Position numbers and translations under genes: made by a program. A stretch of 64,000 nt of DNA from GCA-002793235 sp965267355. Lineage in GTDB: Bacteria > Bacteroidota > Bacteroidia > Flavobacteriales_E > Vicingaceae. Positions 27,223-36,983 of the stretch are shown one piece after another. A model generated the notes under the pieces. That model was given only the letters and a program-made list of their open reading frames with translations. It was not told where the DNA came from and ran no database searches. The stretch is from the NCBI GenBank assembly GCA_965267355.1, contig OZ253956.1, positions 1,116,001 to 1,180,000 on the forward strand, given 5' to 3'. Every line of letters starts with the position of its first letter. The first letter of the stretch is position 1.

Positions 27223-27319
27223 GTTTTTCTTTTTGTTTTCTTCCATTGATAAAAAACCAACCAAAATTCTTATTGAACCATAATTCGAATTGTTGTATTT
27301 TTTGAAATAAACTGTTCAT
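27212..27319 (-). CDS. Small 35-residue protein rich in aromatic residues
   Basis: A short minus-strand frame runs from the ATG at 27319 to the TAA at 27212. It encodes a 35-residue peptide with QFELWFNKNFGWFFINGRK at its centre and a lysine-rich tail. I believe very similar tiny proteins (pattern FELWFN-K-FGWFFTNG) occur in other flavobacteria, but could not search. The 3-prime end overlaps the convergent aldehyde dehydrogenase by 11 bases. It follows the terminator of the type A secreted protein gene and has only a weak promoter-like TAAATTTA upstream. The amphipathic aromatic stretch suggests membrane association. Confidence 0.5.
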   Translation of the reverse strand: MNSLFQKIQQFELWFNKNFGWFFINGRKQKEKLKV

Positions 27320-27357
27320 ATTATTATCAACGTAAACAGTTCTAAATTTAGTATAAA

Positions 27358-27385
27358 AAAAGGAGCGAAATATTTCGCTCCTTTT
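27358..27385. terminator. Bidirectional terminator
   Basis: A perfect 28-base palindrome pairs AAAAGGAGCGAAAT with ATTTCGCTCCTTTT, GC-rich in the middle of each arm and with A/T runs on both outer sides. It serves the minus-strand type A secreted protein gene 20 bases upstream on that strand, and could also stop plus-strand transcripts from the aldehyde dehydrogenase. Confidence 0.85.
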
Positions 27386-27405
27386 CAATATAAAGTTGAT
27401 AATTT

Positions 27406-28491
27406 TTACTGGATGATGAGTTTTTTGGTTGATAATGTCCCATCAATGGTAACATTTACAAAATAAACTCCAGCGGTTAAAGTTTGCGTGTTTATTTCAA
27501 ATTGATTCTTTCCTAGAATAGCTTGATCATTGTAAATTGTTTCTACTTTTTGCCCCAAGTTATTTCTCAATTCAACTTTTAAGTTTGACCCCTTTTCTAA
27601 GTTAAAACCTAAAGTAACGGTTTCTTTATTAGAAGGGTTAGGATAAAGGCTAAATTCAGTTGAATTAACAATTTCTTCTTGACCTACAGATAAATTGATA
27701 AGTGGATATTGAGAAATAAATGATGCACTTGAATCAACAATGTTACCATCTTGTTTTATAGTACCTGTTACATAAGAAAGTAAAGGAAATTTACTGATAC
27801 TTGGTTTATAATAGTTGATATAAGTTCCAGTAATTTCAATAGGGTTTAATGTAATTGGAGGAAAAGTAATAAATATAGTATCTGTAATTACATACTCGCT
27901 AGTGGTAACTCTTAAAACGGAATCAATAGTTACACCAAAAGGTAATTGTAACTGTCCCCAAGCATCAGCTTGTACAGTAGCACTTCCTTGCCCATCAGTA
28001 TTTTGTCCTTGCATAGAAAATGTACCAGCATAAGGATCTATAAATGCATCACCATAAGTAAATGGAAACTCCATTAGGACTTCTGGGTCAGTATTGTATT
28101 GAGCAACCACAATTCCATAACCGGGAACTTGAGCTGAAAACCCAATATTGTTTAGACTATCTGGGGCAAAAGATTCTGCATATCTAATATTTGAAGCAGT
28201 TGCATCAGTTGTGTCAGCATAACTTGCAGATGGAAACCCTGCTCCATAAGTAGTAGTAGAAGGGTTTACGATATATTGATTTTGTGTCATCCCATACCCT
28301 CCTAAATTAGTGTAGTTAAATATTACATTACTTCCTGTGGTATTATCCAAAACGGAGTTAGTATCAGCAACATAATACATTTGATTATCGTTTACTGAAA
28401 GGATAAAATTAGTACTCGTTAAAATTGGTTGAGCAATAATTGCAGATGAAGCTAATAATATAGCCGTAATTAAGAAGTAAGATTTTTTCAT
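27406..28491 (-). CDS. Secreted protein with T9SS type A sorting domain
   Basis: This is an exported protein of 361 residues with signal peptide MKKSYFLITAILLASSAIIAQ. The middle (about 25-280) is rich in Thr, Asn and Tyr, contains beta-type sequence, and has no fold I recognise. The last 80 residues (FSLYPNPSNKETVTLGFNL ... GVYFVNVTIDGTLSTKKLII) form a type IX secretion type A sorting domain, so the protein goes to the cell surface or is released. The leader immediately before the ATG can fold into a 10-bp hairpin that takes in part of the start codon (28490-28517). The gene has its own terminator at 27358-27385 and looks like a single-gene unit. Confidence 0.85.
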   Translation of the reverse strand: MKKSYFLITAILLASSAIIAQPILTSTNFILSVNDNQMYYVADTNSVLDNTTGSNVIFNYTNLGGYGMTQNQYIVNPSTTTYGAGFPSASYADTTDATASNIRYAESFAPDSLNNIGFSAQVPGYGIVVAQYNTDPEVLMEFPFTYGDAFIDPYAGTFSMQGQNTDGQGSATVQADAWGQLQLPFGVTIDSVLRVTTSEYVITDTIFITFPPITLNPIEITGTYINYYKPSISKFPLLSYVTGTIKQDGNIVDSSASFISQYPLINLSVGQEEIVNSTEFSLYPNPSNKETVTLGFNLEKGSNLKVELRNNLGQKVETIYNDQAILGKNQFEINTQTLTAGVYFVNVTIDGTLSTKKLIIQ

Positions 28492-28517
28492 AGCTTAAAG
28501 GTTTAATTTTAAGCTAT
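28490..28517 (-). promoter_or_regulatory. Leader hairpin covering the start codon
   Basis: A perfect inverted repeat pairs ATAGCTTAAA (28490-28499) with TTTAAGCTAT (28508-28517) across an 8-base loop. In the minus-strand mRNA the 3-prime arm ends inside the ATG at 28491-28489, so the fold would hide the ribosome entry site. Alternatively it could be an operator in DNA. Confidence 0.45.
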
Positions 28518-28545
28518 AAAGATACTAAAAAAGAGAAAATAGATT

Positions 28546-28815
28546 TTAAAAGTACTTTTCTTGCAAGAATTCTTCGTAGGGAGTTAAGTTAGCCATTGCC
28601 TGTAATTGAAGATATCGTGATTGAAAATCTCTCTCGTTTGTTTGACTATTTAACTCATTTATTCTATACCTATCAAAGTTTTTTAATGCTAATCTTTCGT
28701 TATGGTTAAGTTCTAGGTTATTGTATTCTTTATCTTTTAAATCATTAATAGAAAGAAATCCCTTGATATTGAGGGATTTCTTTTTAGTTTCTTTATTTGT
28801 TGGATTGTTTACCAT
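28546..28815 (-). CDS. Hypothetical 89-residue soluble protein
   Basis: This is a small, charged, cytosolic protein without signal peptide or membrane helix: a lysine-rich N-terminus (NKETKKKSLNIKGFLSIND), a helical middle (NLELNHNERLALKNFDRYRI) and the ending YEEFLQEKYF. I do not recognise the family. The start ATG at 28815 is preceded by TAACTTTG (28832-28825), a perfect -7 element, which would make the leader only a few bases long. A palindrome (AACTAACT-ACAA-AGTTAGTT, 28816-28835) overlaps this element. The gene lies between the adhesin terminator and a type A secreted protein gene. Confidence 0.65.
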   Translation of the reverse strand: MVNNPTNKETKKKSLNIKGFLSINDLKDKEYNNLELNHNERLALKNFDRYRINELNSQTNERDFQSRYLQLQAMANLTPYEEFLQEKYF

Positions 28816-28835
28816 AACTAACTACAAAGTTAGTT
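28816..28835 (-). promoter_or_regulatory. Palindrome over the -7 element of the 89-residue gene
   Basis: AACTAACT (28816-28823) and AGTTAGTT (28828-28835) form a perfect 8-4-8 inverted repeat. On the minus strand it contains TAACTTTG, a consensus -7 element, and ends at the ATG. This suggests an operator or a start-proximal hairpin. Confidence 0.45.
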
Positions 28836-28860
28836 TTTTAAACTTTTTAGTGTTGTTTCA

Positions 28861-28899
28861 AAAAGGTTAGCTATTAACACTTTAATGTTAATCTAACCT
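28861..28899 (-). terminator. Terminator of the giant adhesin gene
   Basis: On the minus strand GGTTAG-ATTAACA (28899-28887) pairs with TGTTAAT-(2-nt bulge)-CTAACC (28880-28866) around a 6-base loop, followed by five T (28865-28861). It lies 14 bases after the adhesin stop codon. Confidence 0.8.
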
Positions 28900-28912
28900 A
28901 ATTTCCATATTT

Positions 28913-31900
28913 CTATTTTAGCACATTAACATGGCCATTATAATTATGGAAGGTACCTTCCTGATCTTTAACTTCAATTCTCCATACATATGTGCCAGTT
29001 GGAACAACTTTGCCTTTATAGGTTCCATCCCAGCCATCAGTAAGGTCGTGACCTTCAAAGATTAATTCACCCCATCGGTTAAAGATATAGAAGCTATAAT
29101 CACCTTCTACCGCACCAACGATACTACCAGGGTGGAAGAATTCATTAAGTCCATCCCCATTAGGAGTAAAGGTATTAGGAATAGCGAAGAAGAAATCAGG
29201 TTTAACCCTAACCGTTTTTATGATAGAGTCGGAGCAACCGAAAGTATTTGATACAATCAATTGTACATCATAATAACCAGTATCGGCATAAGTATGCGTA
29301 GGGTTCTGAATCACTTCAAAATTTCCATCATCAAAATTCCAATCCCAAGTACTAGCATCAAATGATAAGTCGATAAAATCGAACGTAGGATTTAATAGAG
29401 TTACAATTGAAGGACTAGGATCCGTAGTAAAATCAGCAGTAGGATTAGGGTTTACAATTGCCCACCCATTTTCTGAAATCACTGAAGTACATCCTGTAGC
29501 AGTAGTTAAATGAACAGTTACATTATAATTTCCAGCAGATGAATAAACATAGTTGGTTGTATCAAACCCATTAGTAGAGCTATTAGTTTGATCAATAGTA
29601 CCATCACTATCAAAGTCCCAACCAAAAGTAACACCATTAACAGTAGTTAACGCAAACTCTTGAGACGTTTCATGACAAACTGTGAGCACTGGTAACAACT
29701 GGCCTGTAGCAGTATCATTTACATTTACAGTAACACCCAACGTATCTGTTTCAGAACAACCATCATCAACCCAAACAATGTAATCAGTTGTATCCGCAGG
29801 GCTAACATTTAACGGGTTGGTTGGGTTAGGTACTCCAGTAGGGGACAAACCACCAGTAATAGAATCAATTTCCATCCACCAGAAGGTAAAAGGATTATTA
29901 GGGTTACCCCCAGTAATGTTGTATGGAGTTAATGTAGCCACATCACCTAAACAAATGGTTGCATCATTAACTAAGAACTGAGGTTTAGCTCTTACATATA
30001 CCACCTTATTAGCAGCAGCAGAACAACCGTTAATATCTTGTACCTCTACAGTATATGAAGTAGAAGTAATCAAAGTATCAAGATGAGGACCTTGACCGGT
30101 GCCAGTATAACCAGCAATCCAAGAGTATAAATAAGGCTGAGTTCCTTGATTTGCATTTGCAAATAATTGGATCTCTTGGCCATAACACACGGTATCAGGA
30201 GCATTAATAACAGCACTTAACGGACCTGGCTCAGCTATTTGAGCAACAGCAGATGAAGTACAGCCATTAACATCCGTAACAACTACGGTGTAAATAGGAG
30301 GAGAAGCACTTAATCCAGTCGCTTGTTGAGTTGTTTGAGTGAATGGGTCATCCCATAAGTAGTTAAAAGGAGCGTTACCAGAAGCATAAACAGTAGCAGT
30401 ACCATTGTTTTGTCCATTACATAGAGCAGCAGTAGTAACAACAGAGTCAATAATAGGACCTGGTAAATCTGTAATAGTAACATTTTGTGTTACAGAACAA
30501 CCATTGGCATCAGTAACAGTTACTACATAATTGCTAGCTGCTAAACCGTTGGCTGTTGCAGTAGTTTGATTACTAGGGTCATTCCAAGAGTAAGTATAAC
30601 CAGGCGTACTATTGGTAACAATATTAACCGTTGCTGAACCATTTAATTGTCCACAAGTAGAAGGGACAGTTACAGTATCAACCACTAACTGGTTAGGCTC
30701 GTTAACAGTGTAAGTAGCACTATCAAGGCAATTGTTAGCATCAGTAACATAAACGGTATAGTTTCCTGCGACTACCCCAGCAGCAGTTGCTCCATTACTT
30801 ACATTTGGAGCCCACGCATAAGAATAACCTTGTGTTCCACCTGCAACATCAATGTTTATAAATCCATCACTACCAGCATTACAAAGTACATCACTTAAAG
30901 AATCTAAAGTAATAGCAAGAGGGTTAGGTTCAGTTATTAAGATAGTATCAGTAGCTGTACACCCGTTAGTATCAGTAACAGTAGCTATATAACTTCCAGC
31001 AGCTAAGCCAGATACGTTAGCTAAGGTGTCAGCAGGATTACCAGTATTCCAAGAGAAGGTATACGGAGCACCACCACCACCACCTATCACAGCAGCATCA
31101 CCATCAGATAAGCCGTTACAGCTTACATTGGTTGAAGCATTGATAACAGCATTTAAGCCACTATTTTCAACAATGGTAACAGAAGCAGAAGCAATACAGC
31201 CATTACTATCAGTAACAGTAACACTATAAGTTTGTCCTGAAAGACCCGTTGCGTTAGGTGTTGTTTGAACAGGAGTAGTATTCCAAGAATAAGTATAAGG
31301 AGCAGTACCACCCACTACATTAGATTGAGCAGTTCCATCAGCAGCACCATTACAGCTTACATCTGTAGAAGTTGGAATGGTAACAGTAGGGCTACCTAAA
31401 TCAGTAACATTAGCCGTAGTAGAATCAACACATCCGTTATTATCAGTAACAGTTACAACATAATTACCAGCAATAATATTTGATGCGGTTGCTGTTCCTT
31501 GGGTAGGGGTTGTGTTCCATGAGTAAGAATAGCCAGGAGTACCTCCACCAACATTAACAGTTGCACTACCGTTATTACTACCACAAGTAGAAGAAACAGT
31601 AGTAGTATTTAATACTAACTGTGTAGGTTCATTAATTACAATATTATTAATCACGAAAGTACATCCAAGAGAATCAGTAACAGTAACTGAATAACCAGGA
31701 GCAGTATTAGCAATTAAGCTAAATGCAGTATCTGTTTGTTGTAAACCAGCATCATCCCATTGGTAAGCATAAGGAGCAGTACCACCAGTTGCTGATACCA
31801 CAGCTTCCCCTGTACTTGCACCAAAGCAATCTACATCAGTTGTAGTTGCACTTGCATCAAGTGGATTTGGTTCGTTGATAACAACGTTAATTTGGTCGGT

Positions 31901-34900
31901 ACATCCATTTGTGTCGGTTACTGTAACCAAGTATGAACCAGCTACTAAATTGTTAGCAGATTGATTTGTAGAAACAGTGTTTCCTGATAAATCCCAAACA
32001 TAATTATATGGACCAGTACCACCAACAACATTTACAGAAGAGAAACCATCATTTCCGCCATTACAGCTTACATCACCGTGTGTGTTTTCTGTCATTATTA
32101 ATACGGCAGGCTCTGTGATGATTACACTACCATTGGCAACACAACCCATACCATCTGTAACTACAACATTAAAGGTGTCAGCACAAAGTCCAAAAACAGA
32201 ATCTGTTGATTGAGAAGAAGGGTCGTCCCAAGCATAGGTGAAAGGGAAAATACCATTGGTTAGTGTAGTAATAGCAGTTCCGTCACATGCAGCATTACAA
32301 GAAACATTGTTTCCTGTAACATTAACACTGAACAGTAAAGGATCAACTAAAGTTACACTAACAGTGTCAAAACAACCATTTGTGTCTGTTACTGTTGCAA
32401 CATAAGTTCCTGCACCAAGACCACTAATTGAATCATTGTTTTGGACAGGAGTAGTGTTCCATGAATAAGCGTAAGGAGTTGTTCCTCCAATAGCATTTAC
32501 CCATGCAGTACCATCAGTATAAGTAAAACAAGATGGGTCAACACCACCTGCGGTTAATTGTAATTGGGTTGGTTCTGTAATATTAATTCCAGTTGAAACA
32601 ACACACCCGTTAGAGTCAGTAACAGTTACCACATAGTTGCCTGCAGGTAAATTAGATGCTGAAGGCGTAGTTTGTACAGGAGTAGAATTCCAGTTATATG
32701 TGTAAGGGAAAGTACCACCAGTAATTTGTACTTCTGCGTACCCGTCATTACCTCCAAAACATTGAACATTATAAACACTATCAACAGCTAATGATGGACC
32801 GCTCAGATTAGAAATAGTTACTGTGTCCTGAACTGAGCAACCATTGCTATCAGTTACAGTAGCCATATAAGTTCCTGCAGGTAAATTATTTACAGTATCA
32901 GTGTTACCAACTATACCAGTACCATCGTTCCATTGATATGTAAAAGGAGGGGTACCATTAGTTGCTACGCTAACAGCAACACCACCATCAGCTTGGTTAC
33001 AGTTTGCAGGCGTTGAACTTAAATTTAAGGTCATTGTAGGAGGATTAACTAAGTTTAAGCTATCAGTAACAGTACATCCTAATGAGTCAGTAACAGTAAC
33101 CGAATAAGTTCCATCACACAGATTAGTTGCAGAAGCACCTATTTGTACTGGGGTTGTATTCCAACTATAAGTATAATTTGGGCTACCTCCAGAAGGAACA
33201 GCCGTAATAAAAGCATTACAGCTATCAGGACATTTTGGGTTACTTCCATTTAAATTAACATTTAAAGGAGTAGGTTCAGTGATATTAACGTTGGTAGTCA
33301 TGATACAGCCTAGCGTATCAGTAACCGTTACAGAGTAATTTCCTGCACTAAGTCCAGTAGCAGGATTAGTAGTTTGATTAGCTGCAGCAGCATCCCACAA
33401 GTAAGTATAACCAGGGAAAGCTCCACCTACAGATACAGTAGCCGTACCATCATTACCACCATTACAACTTACGTTAGTAGAGGCAGATATAGAAGCAGTA
33501 CCACCAGGTGCAGCATTAACATTAACACTAGCGTTAAACTTACAGCCATTAGCGTCCTCTAATACAATATTGTAGCTACCAGGGTATAAACCATTAACAG
33601 TATCTGTATTTCCAATCACGGTTGCTGAACTGTCCCATGTGTAAATGTAAGGAGCAGTTCCGTTAGTAGGATTTACCCATACGCTTCCTTGATCTAAGCC
33701 ACAATAGGCATCAATACTACCTGTTGTTGCTGCTAATGCAGGAGGTTGGTTAATATTAACATTAGCTGTTGCAGTACATCCATTAGAATCGGTAACAGTA
33801 ACAGTATAAGCGCCAAAACCTAAGTTAGTTGCATTTTGAGTATTTTGTACTGGAGCAGTATTCCAAGAATAAGTATAAGGCGTTGTTCCACCTGAAGCAG
33901 AAGAATAAGCAACCCCATCAGTTAATCCAAAGCAAGTAACATCATTACTAGAGTCAATTACGGCAATTAAGGCTGGTGGTTCGTTAATTACAATAGTATC
34001 GTTTATTGTACATCCTTCCTGACTGGTTACAGTAACGTAATGTGTTCCTGCAGTTAATCCAGTTGGATCCTCAGCAGGTGAACCACTTGGAGTCCAATTA
34101 TAAGTATAAGGGGCGGTGGCTCCGTTTATTGTTAAATCTGCAGAACCGTTATTACCTCCAAAACAAGTTACATCTGTTGCTACAATTGAAGAAGTTAATA
34201 TTGGACCGTCAATAATGGTTACTGAAGCAGTATCAGTACAGCCATTTGTATCAGCAACAGTTACAGTATATGTTCCAGGAGCTAAACCAGTAGCATTTTG
34301 AGTGTTTTGCACTGGAGTAGTATTCCAAGAATAAGAATATCCAGGAGTACCTCCAGCTCCCTGAGCGGTAGCATCTCCATCAGCAAATCCAAAGCAAGTG
34401 ACATCATTGCTTCCACTAATAGAAGCATTAACAAGAGTTGGTTCATTAATGGTGACTTGATCTGTTCCTGTACAGCCATTATCATCGGTTATGGTTACAG
34501 TGTAAGTACCTGCACCAGCTATAAGAGTGTCATTGGTTTGTACAGGAGTAGTGTTCCAAGAATAAGTATAAGGAGCAGTACCACCAGTTGGAGCAGCATA
34601 AGCAGAACCATCAGCAGAGCCATTACATAGCGCATCATTAATTAGAGTAGCTGTAGCCGTAATACCTGTAGTAGAAGTAACCGTGATAACAGTATCTTCA
34701 GTACAGCCAGTAGCCTGGTCAGTAACAGTTACGGTATAAGTACCAGCAGCAATATTAGATGCTGTTTGAGTGTTTTGCACAGGAGTAGTATTCCAAGAAT
34801 AAGTATAAGGACCAGTACCCCCAGCTATTACATTTACAGTAGCTGAGCCATCAGGTTGACCACAGTTTGCTTGTGTCATGCTTGGATCTAAGACCATTCC

Positions 34901-36979
34901 AGGGGGATCAATTAAAGTAGCATTAACTGTAGTTTGACACCCATTAGCATCAGTAATGGTGCAAGTATAAGTTCCAGCACTTAAACCAGTAGCAGTTTGT
35001 GTGTTTTGTACAGGAGCAGTATTCCAAGAATAAGAATAACCAGGGGTTCCTCCAGAAGGATTAGCTGTAGCAGTACCATCACTAAACCCGTTACAAGAAG
35101 GGTCAACATGATTTTCAGTAGCTGATAAAACAGGAGGTTCAAACACAGTAACAGTAGCCTGACCAGTACAGTTTGTAGTTTGGTCAGTAACAGTTACGGT
35201 ATACGTTCCTGCAGTAAGGTTAGAAGCAGGATTTGTAGTCTGCACAGGAGTGGTGTTCCATGAAAAACCAAAAGGACCAGGACCAGGACCTATAGGAGTA
35301 TTTACTGTAGCAGAACCATCATTGCCTCCGAAACAATCAACACTATCTGCAAAAGCAGTAGGAACAGGCATATCGTACACAGTAATATTAGCAGTTACAG
35401 TATCAGCACAAGGACCGTTGGATACAATTTGAGTTACTGTGTAAGTTCCAGCAGAACCATAGGAATATGTTGGGTTTTGTGCGTTAGAAGTACCAGAAGC
35501 ATCACCGAAATCCCAATTATAAGTTACACCTCCACCAGCACTACCAGTATTGTTAAAGGTAAAACTATTACCTGTAAGACATTGATTAAGTGGAGGGGTG
35601 AAGCCTGCATTTACAACAATTCCTGGGTTTATAGTAATATTATTAGTAGCTCCACATCCGTTAGCATCGGTTACAGTAACAGTATAGTTACCTGGAGCTA
35701 ATCCAGTAGCAGGGTTAGTATTTTGTACAGGAGTGGTATTCCATGAATAAGTATAATTAGGAGTGCCATTAGTAGGTGTAGCTGTTGCCGTCCCATCATT
35801 TGCTCCAGCACACGATTCATCAGTAGAAGCCATGTTTGGAGGGTTAAGATTGTTGATGGTTACTGTAACATTATCAGTTGCGCTACAACCTAAATTATCT
35901 GTTACTACAACGGTATAAACAGTAGTAGCACTTGGGGATGCGTTTGGATTAGCTGCATTAGAGTTATCTAAACCTCCTGTTGGCGTCCAACTATAAGTGT
36001 AAGGACCAGTTCCACCACTTCCTGTTGGAGAACCACCAATACCTACTGGAATTACATTGCCAGCTGCATTTTCACAAGTAGTAACATTGTTTCCAGCTTC
36101 AGCAACAATGGTATTAGTAACATTAAAGTTTAAACATCCAGCAGGAGCAGTATTACCACATAAATCCGTTACAGAGCCAGAACCATTTGTTAAACAAAGT
36201 TGATAAGCTCCAGCTGTTGTAATACCAGGAGTTATACTTAAAGTAAACGTATTTTCTTGGCTACCACCTGCTGCGCAATTAGCACCTGTTACACCAGTTA
36301 CTGTATATGGTCCGCCAGGGCCTGTTAGAGTGAAATCTCCAGCAGTTATAGTGTTACATAGTATATTTTCAGTAAAATCAAAAGTTAAAGTGGTTGCTCC
36401 ACAAGGTATAGGAGTATTAACGGATTGTATAGAAGGAGGAACATTATCGAATATAGTTGCAGATGATGCCCCAAAATCTAAGGTATATCCATTAGTGCTT
36501 CCGCTCCAGTTTTGAACAGCAACAACATAAGTTTCACCAGCACCAACAGGAATACAGGCTTCGTTCTGGGCTCCAGCATTACCGTTCGGACCAGTATCAC
36601 CAGAAACACCTGAGAAGTTACAACTAACTTCTAAGGCAGCGTTGTTATAGATGTCACTACAATTATTATTGGTTAAATCGTATACAGCCCAATCATAATC
36701 ATCACCAGAGTTGTTAGGTGAAATAGTAAAACAGACATTACCTGCGGTTTGTGTGGTAAAAGTGTACCAAACACTATTTACCTCACCAGCACCACCAAGG
36801 CAAGAGTTTCCAGAGTTTATTTCTGTTGGGTAGTTACCCGTTCCTGAATATGAATTGGCTTGTGTATATACATTCTGACAAACGGCAATTGCTCCCCCAC
36901 AATCCTGATCTGTAGGAGCCTGGGCAAAAGAATTATATCCTAAAATCAGTAAAAGACTTATTAGTAAATTTTTCTTCAT
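28913..36979 (-). CDS. SprB-like giant adhesin, T9SS type B
   Basis: This is a surface protein of 2,688 residues. Signal peptide MKKNLLISLLLILGYNSFAQ is followed by a domain with DYDWAVYDLTNN (about 30-170), an Ig-like domain, and then about 25 SprB-type repeats. The repeats follow the pattern C-G-xxDG-A ... PYTYSWNTTPVQ ... AGTYTVTVTDxNGC ... INEP, with a period of about 75-80 residues. A PKD domain interrupts the array early (YNWDFGDASGTSNAQNPTYS). Two further PKD-like domains and a gliding-motility C-terminal type B sorting domain (FTPNGDGLNEFFHPG, IFNRWGELIFEG) end the protein. SprB of Flavobacterium is the mobile gliding adhesin; this is a relative, but a non-motility adhesin is equally possible. 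The small secreted protein gene 4 bases upstream is its operon partner. Confidence 0.93.
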   Translation of the reverse strand: MKKNLLISLLLILGYNSFAQAPTDQDCGGAIAVCQNVYTQANSYSGTGNYPTEINSGNSCLGGAGEVNSVWYTFTTQTAGNVCFTISPNNSGDDYDWAVYDLTNNNCSDIYNNAALEVSCNFSGVSGDTGPNGNAGAQNEACIPVGAGETYVVAVQNWSGSTNGYTLDFGASSATIFDNVPPSIQSVNTPIPCGATTLTFDFTENILCNTITAGDFTLTGPGGPYTVTGVTGANCAAGGSQENTFTLSITPGITTAGAYQLCLTNGSGSVTDLCGNTAPAGCLNFNVTNTIVAEAGNNVTTCENAAGNVIPVGIGGSPTGSGGTGPYTYSWTPTGGLDNSNAANPNASPSATTVYTVVVTDNLGCSATDNVTVTINNLNPPNMASTDESCAGANDGTATATPTNGTPNYTYSWNTTPVQNTNPATGLAPGNYTVTVTDANGCGATNNITINPGIVVNAGFTPPLNQCLTGNSFTFNNTGSAGGGVTYNWDFGDASGTSNAQNPTYSYGSAGTYTVTQIVSNGPCADTVTANITVYDMPVPTAFADSVDCFGGNDGSATVNTPIGPGPGPFGFSWNTTPVQTTNPASNLTAGTYTVTVTDQTTNCTGQATVTVFEPPVLSATENHVDPSCNGFSDGTATANPSGGTPGYSYSWNTAPVQNTQTATGLSAGTYTCTITDANGCQTTVNATLIDPPGMVLDPSMTQANCGQPDGSATVNVIAGGTGPYTYSWNTTPVQNTQTASNIAAGTYTVTVTDQATGCTEDTVITVTSTTGITATATLINDALCNGSADGSAYAAPTGGTAPYTYSWNTTPVQTNDTLIAGAGTYTVTITDDNGCTGTDQVTINEPTLVNASISGSNDVTCFGFADGDATAQGAGGTPGYSYSWNTTPVQNTQNATGLAPGTYTVTVADTNGCTDTASVTIIDGPILTSSIVATDVTCFGGNNGSADLTINGATAPYTYNWTPSGSPAEDPTGLTAGTHYVTVTSQEGCTINDTIVINEPPALIAVIDSSNDVTCFGLTDGVAYSSASGGTTPYTYSWNTAPVQNTQNATNLGFGAYTVTVTDSNGCTATANVNINQPPALAATTGSIDAYCGLDQGSVWVNPTNGTAPYIYTWDSSATVIGNTDTVNGLYPGSYNIVLEDANGCKFNASVNVNAAPGGTASISASTNVSCNGGNDGTATVSVGGAFPGYTYLWDAAAANQTTNPATGLSAGNYSVTVTDTLGCIMTTNVNITEPTPLNVNLNGSNPKCPDSCNAFITAVPSGGSPNYTYSWNTTPVQIGASATNLCDGTYSVTVTDSLGCTVTDSLNLVNPPTMTLNLSSTPANCNQADGGVAVSVATNGTPPFTYQWNDGTGIVGNTDTVNNLPAGTYMATVTDSNGCSVQDTVTISNLSGPSLAVDSVYNVQCFGGNDGYAEVQITGGTFPYTYNWNSTPVQTTPSASNLPAGNYVVTVTDSNGCVVSTGINITEPTQLQLTAGGVDPSCFTYTDGTAWVNAIGGTTPYAYSWNTTPVQNNDSISGLGAGTYVATVTDTNGCFDTVSVTLVDPLLFSVNVTGNNVSCNAACDGTAITTLTNGIFPFTYAWDDPSSQSTDSVFGLCADTFNVVVTDGMGCVANGSVIITEPAVLIMTENTHGDVSCNGGNDGFSSVNVVGGTGPYNYVWDLSGNTVSTNQSANNLVAGSYLVTVTDTNGCTDQINVVINEPNPLDASATTTDVDCFGASTGEAVVSATGGTAPYAYQWDDAGLQQTDTAFSLIANTAPGYSVTVTDSLGCTFVINNIVINEPTQLVLNTTTVSSTCGSNNGSATVNVGGGTPGYSYSWNTTPTQGTATASNIIAGNYVVTVTDNNGCVDSTTANVTDLGSPTVTIPTSTDVSCNGAADGTAQSNVVGGTAPYTYSWNTTPVQTTPNATGLSGQTYSVTVTDSNGCIASASVTIVENSGLNAVINASTNVSCNGLSDGDAAVIGGGGGAPYTFSWNTGNPADTLANVSGLAAGSYIATVTDTNGCTATDTILITEPNPLAITLDSLSDVLCNAGSDGFINIDVAGGTQGYSYAWAPNVSNGATAAGVVAGNYTVYVTDANNCLDSATYTVNEPNQLVVDTVTVPSTCGQLNGSATVNIVTNSTPGYTYSWNDPSNQTTATANGLAASNYVVTVTDANGCSVTQNVTITDLPGPIIDSVVTTAALCNGQNNGTATVYASGNAPFNYLWDDPFTQTTQQATGLSASPPIYTVVVTDVNGCTSSAVAQIAEPGPLSAVINAPDTVCYGQEIQLFANANQGTQPYLYSWIAGYTGTGQGPHLDTLITSTSYTVEVQDINGCSAAANKVVYVRAKPQFLVNDATICLGDVATLTPYNITGGNPNNPFTFWWMEIDSITGGLSPTGVPNPTNPLNVSPADTTDYIVWVDDGCSETDTLGVTVNVNDTATGQLLPVLTVCHETSQEFALTTVNGVTFGWDFDSDGTIDQTNSSTNGFDTTNYVYSSAGNYNVTVHLTTATGCTSVISENGWAIVNPNPTADFTTDPSPSIVTLLNPTFDFIDLSFDASTWDWNFDDGNFEVIQNPTHTYADTGYYDVQLIVSNTFGCSDSIIKTVRVKPDFFFAIPNTFTPNGDGLNEFFHPGSIVGAVEGDYSFYIFNRWGELIFEGHDLTDGWDGTYKGKVVPTGTYVWRIEVKDQEGTFHNYNGHVNVLK
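29990..35830 (-). repeat. SprB repeat array inside the adhesin gene
   Basis: About 25 tandem repeats of roughly 220-240 bases make up this stretch (boundaries approximate). Many units share nearly the same DNA around the WNTTPVQ codons (for example near 31270, 34310, 34550 and 34790), while other units have drifted. The mix of identical and diverged units points to continuing recombination among repeats. Confidence 0.85.
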
Positions 36980-36983
36980 AATA

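Noticed and set aside
29990..35830. Regular repeats suggestive of a CRISPR-like or tandem-repeat array
   Set aside because: The repeats are in-frame protein modules of about 75-80 codons with imperfect identity; there are no short identical repeats with unique spacers.
31026..36515. Several plus-strand ORFs of 60-110 codons opposite the giant adhesin
   Set aside because: They are antisense shadows of the repetitive Thr/Val/Gly-rich coding sequence, with low-complexity translations and no start signals.
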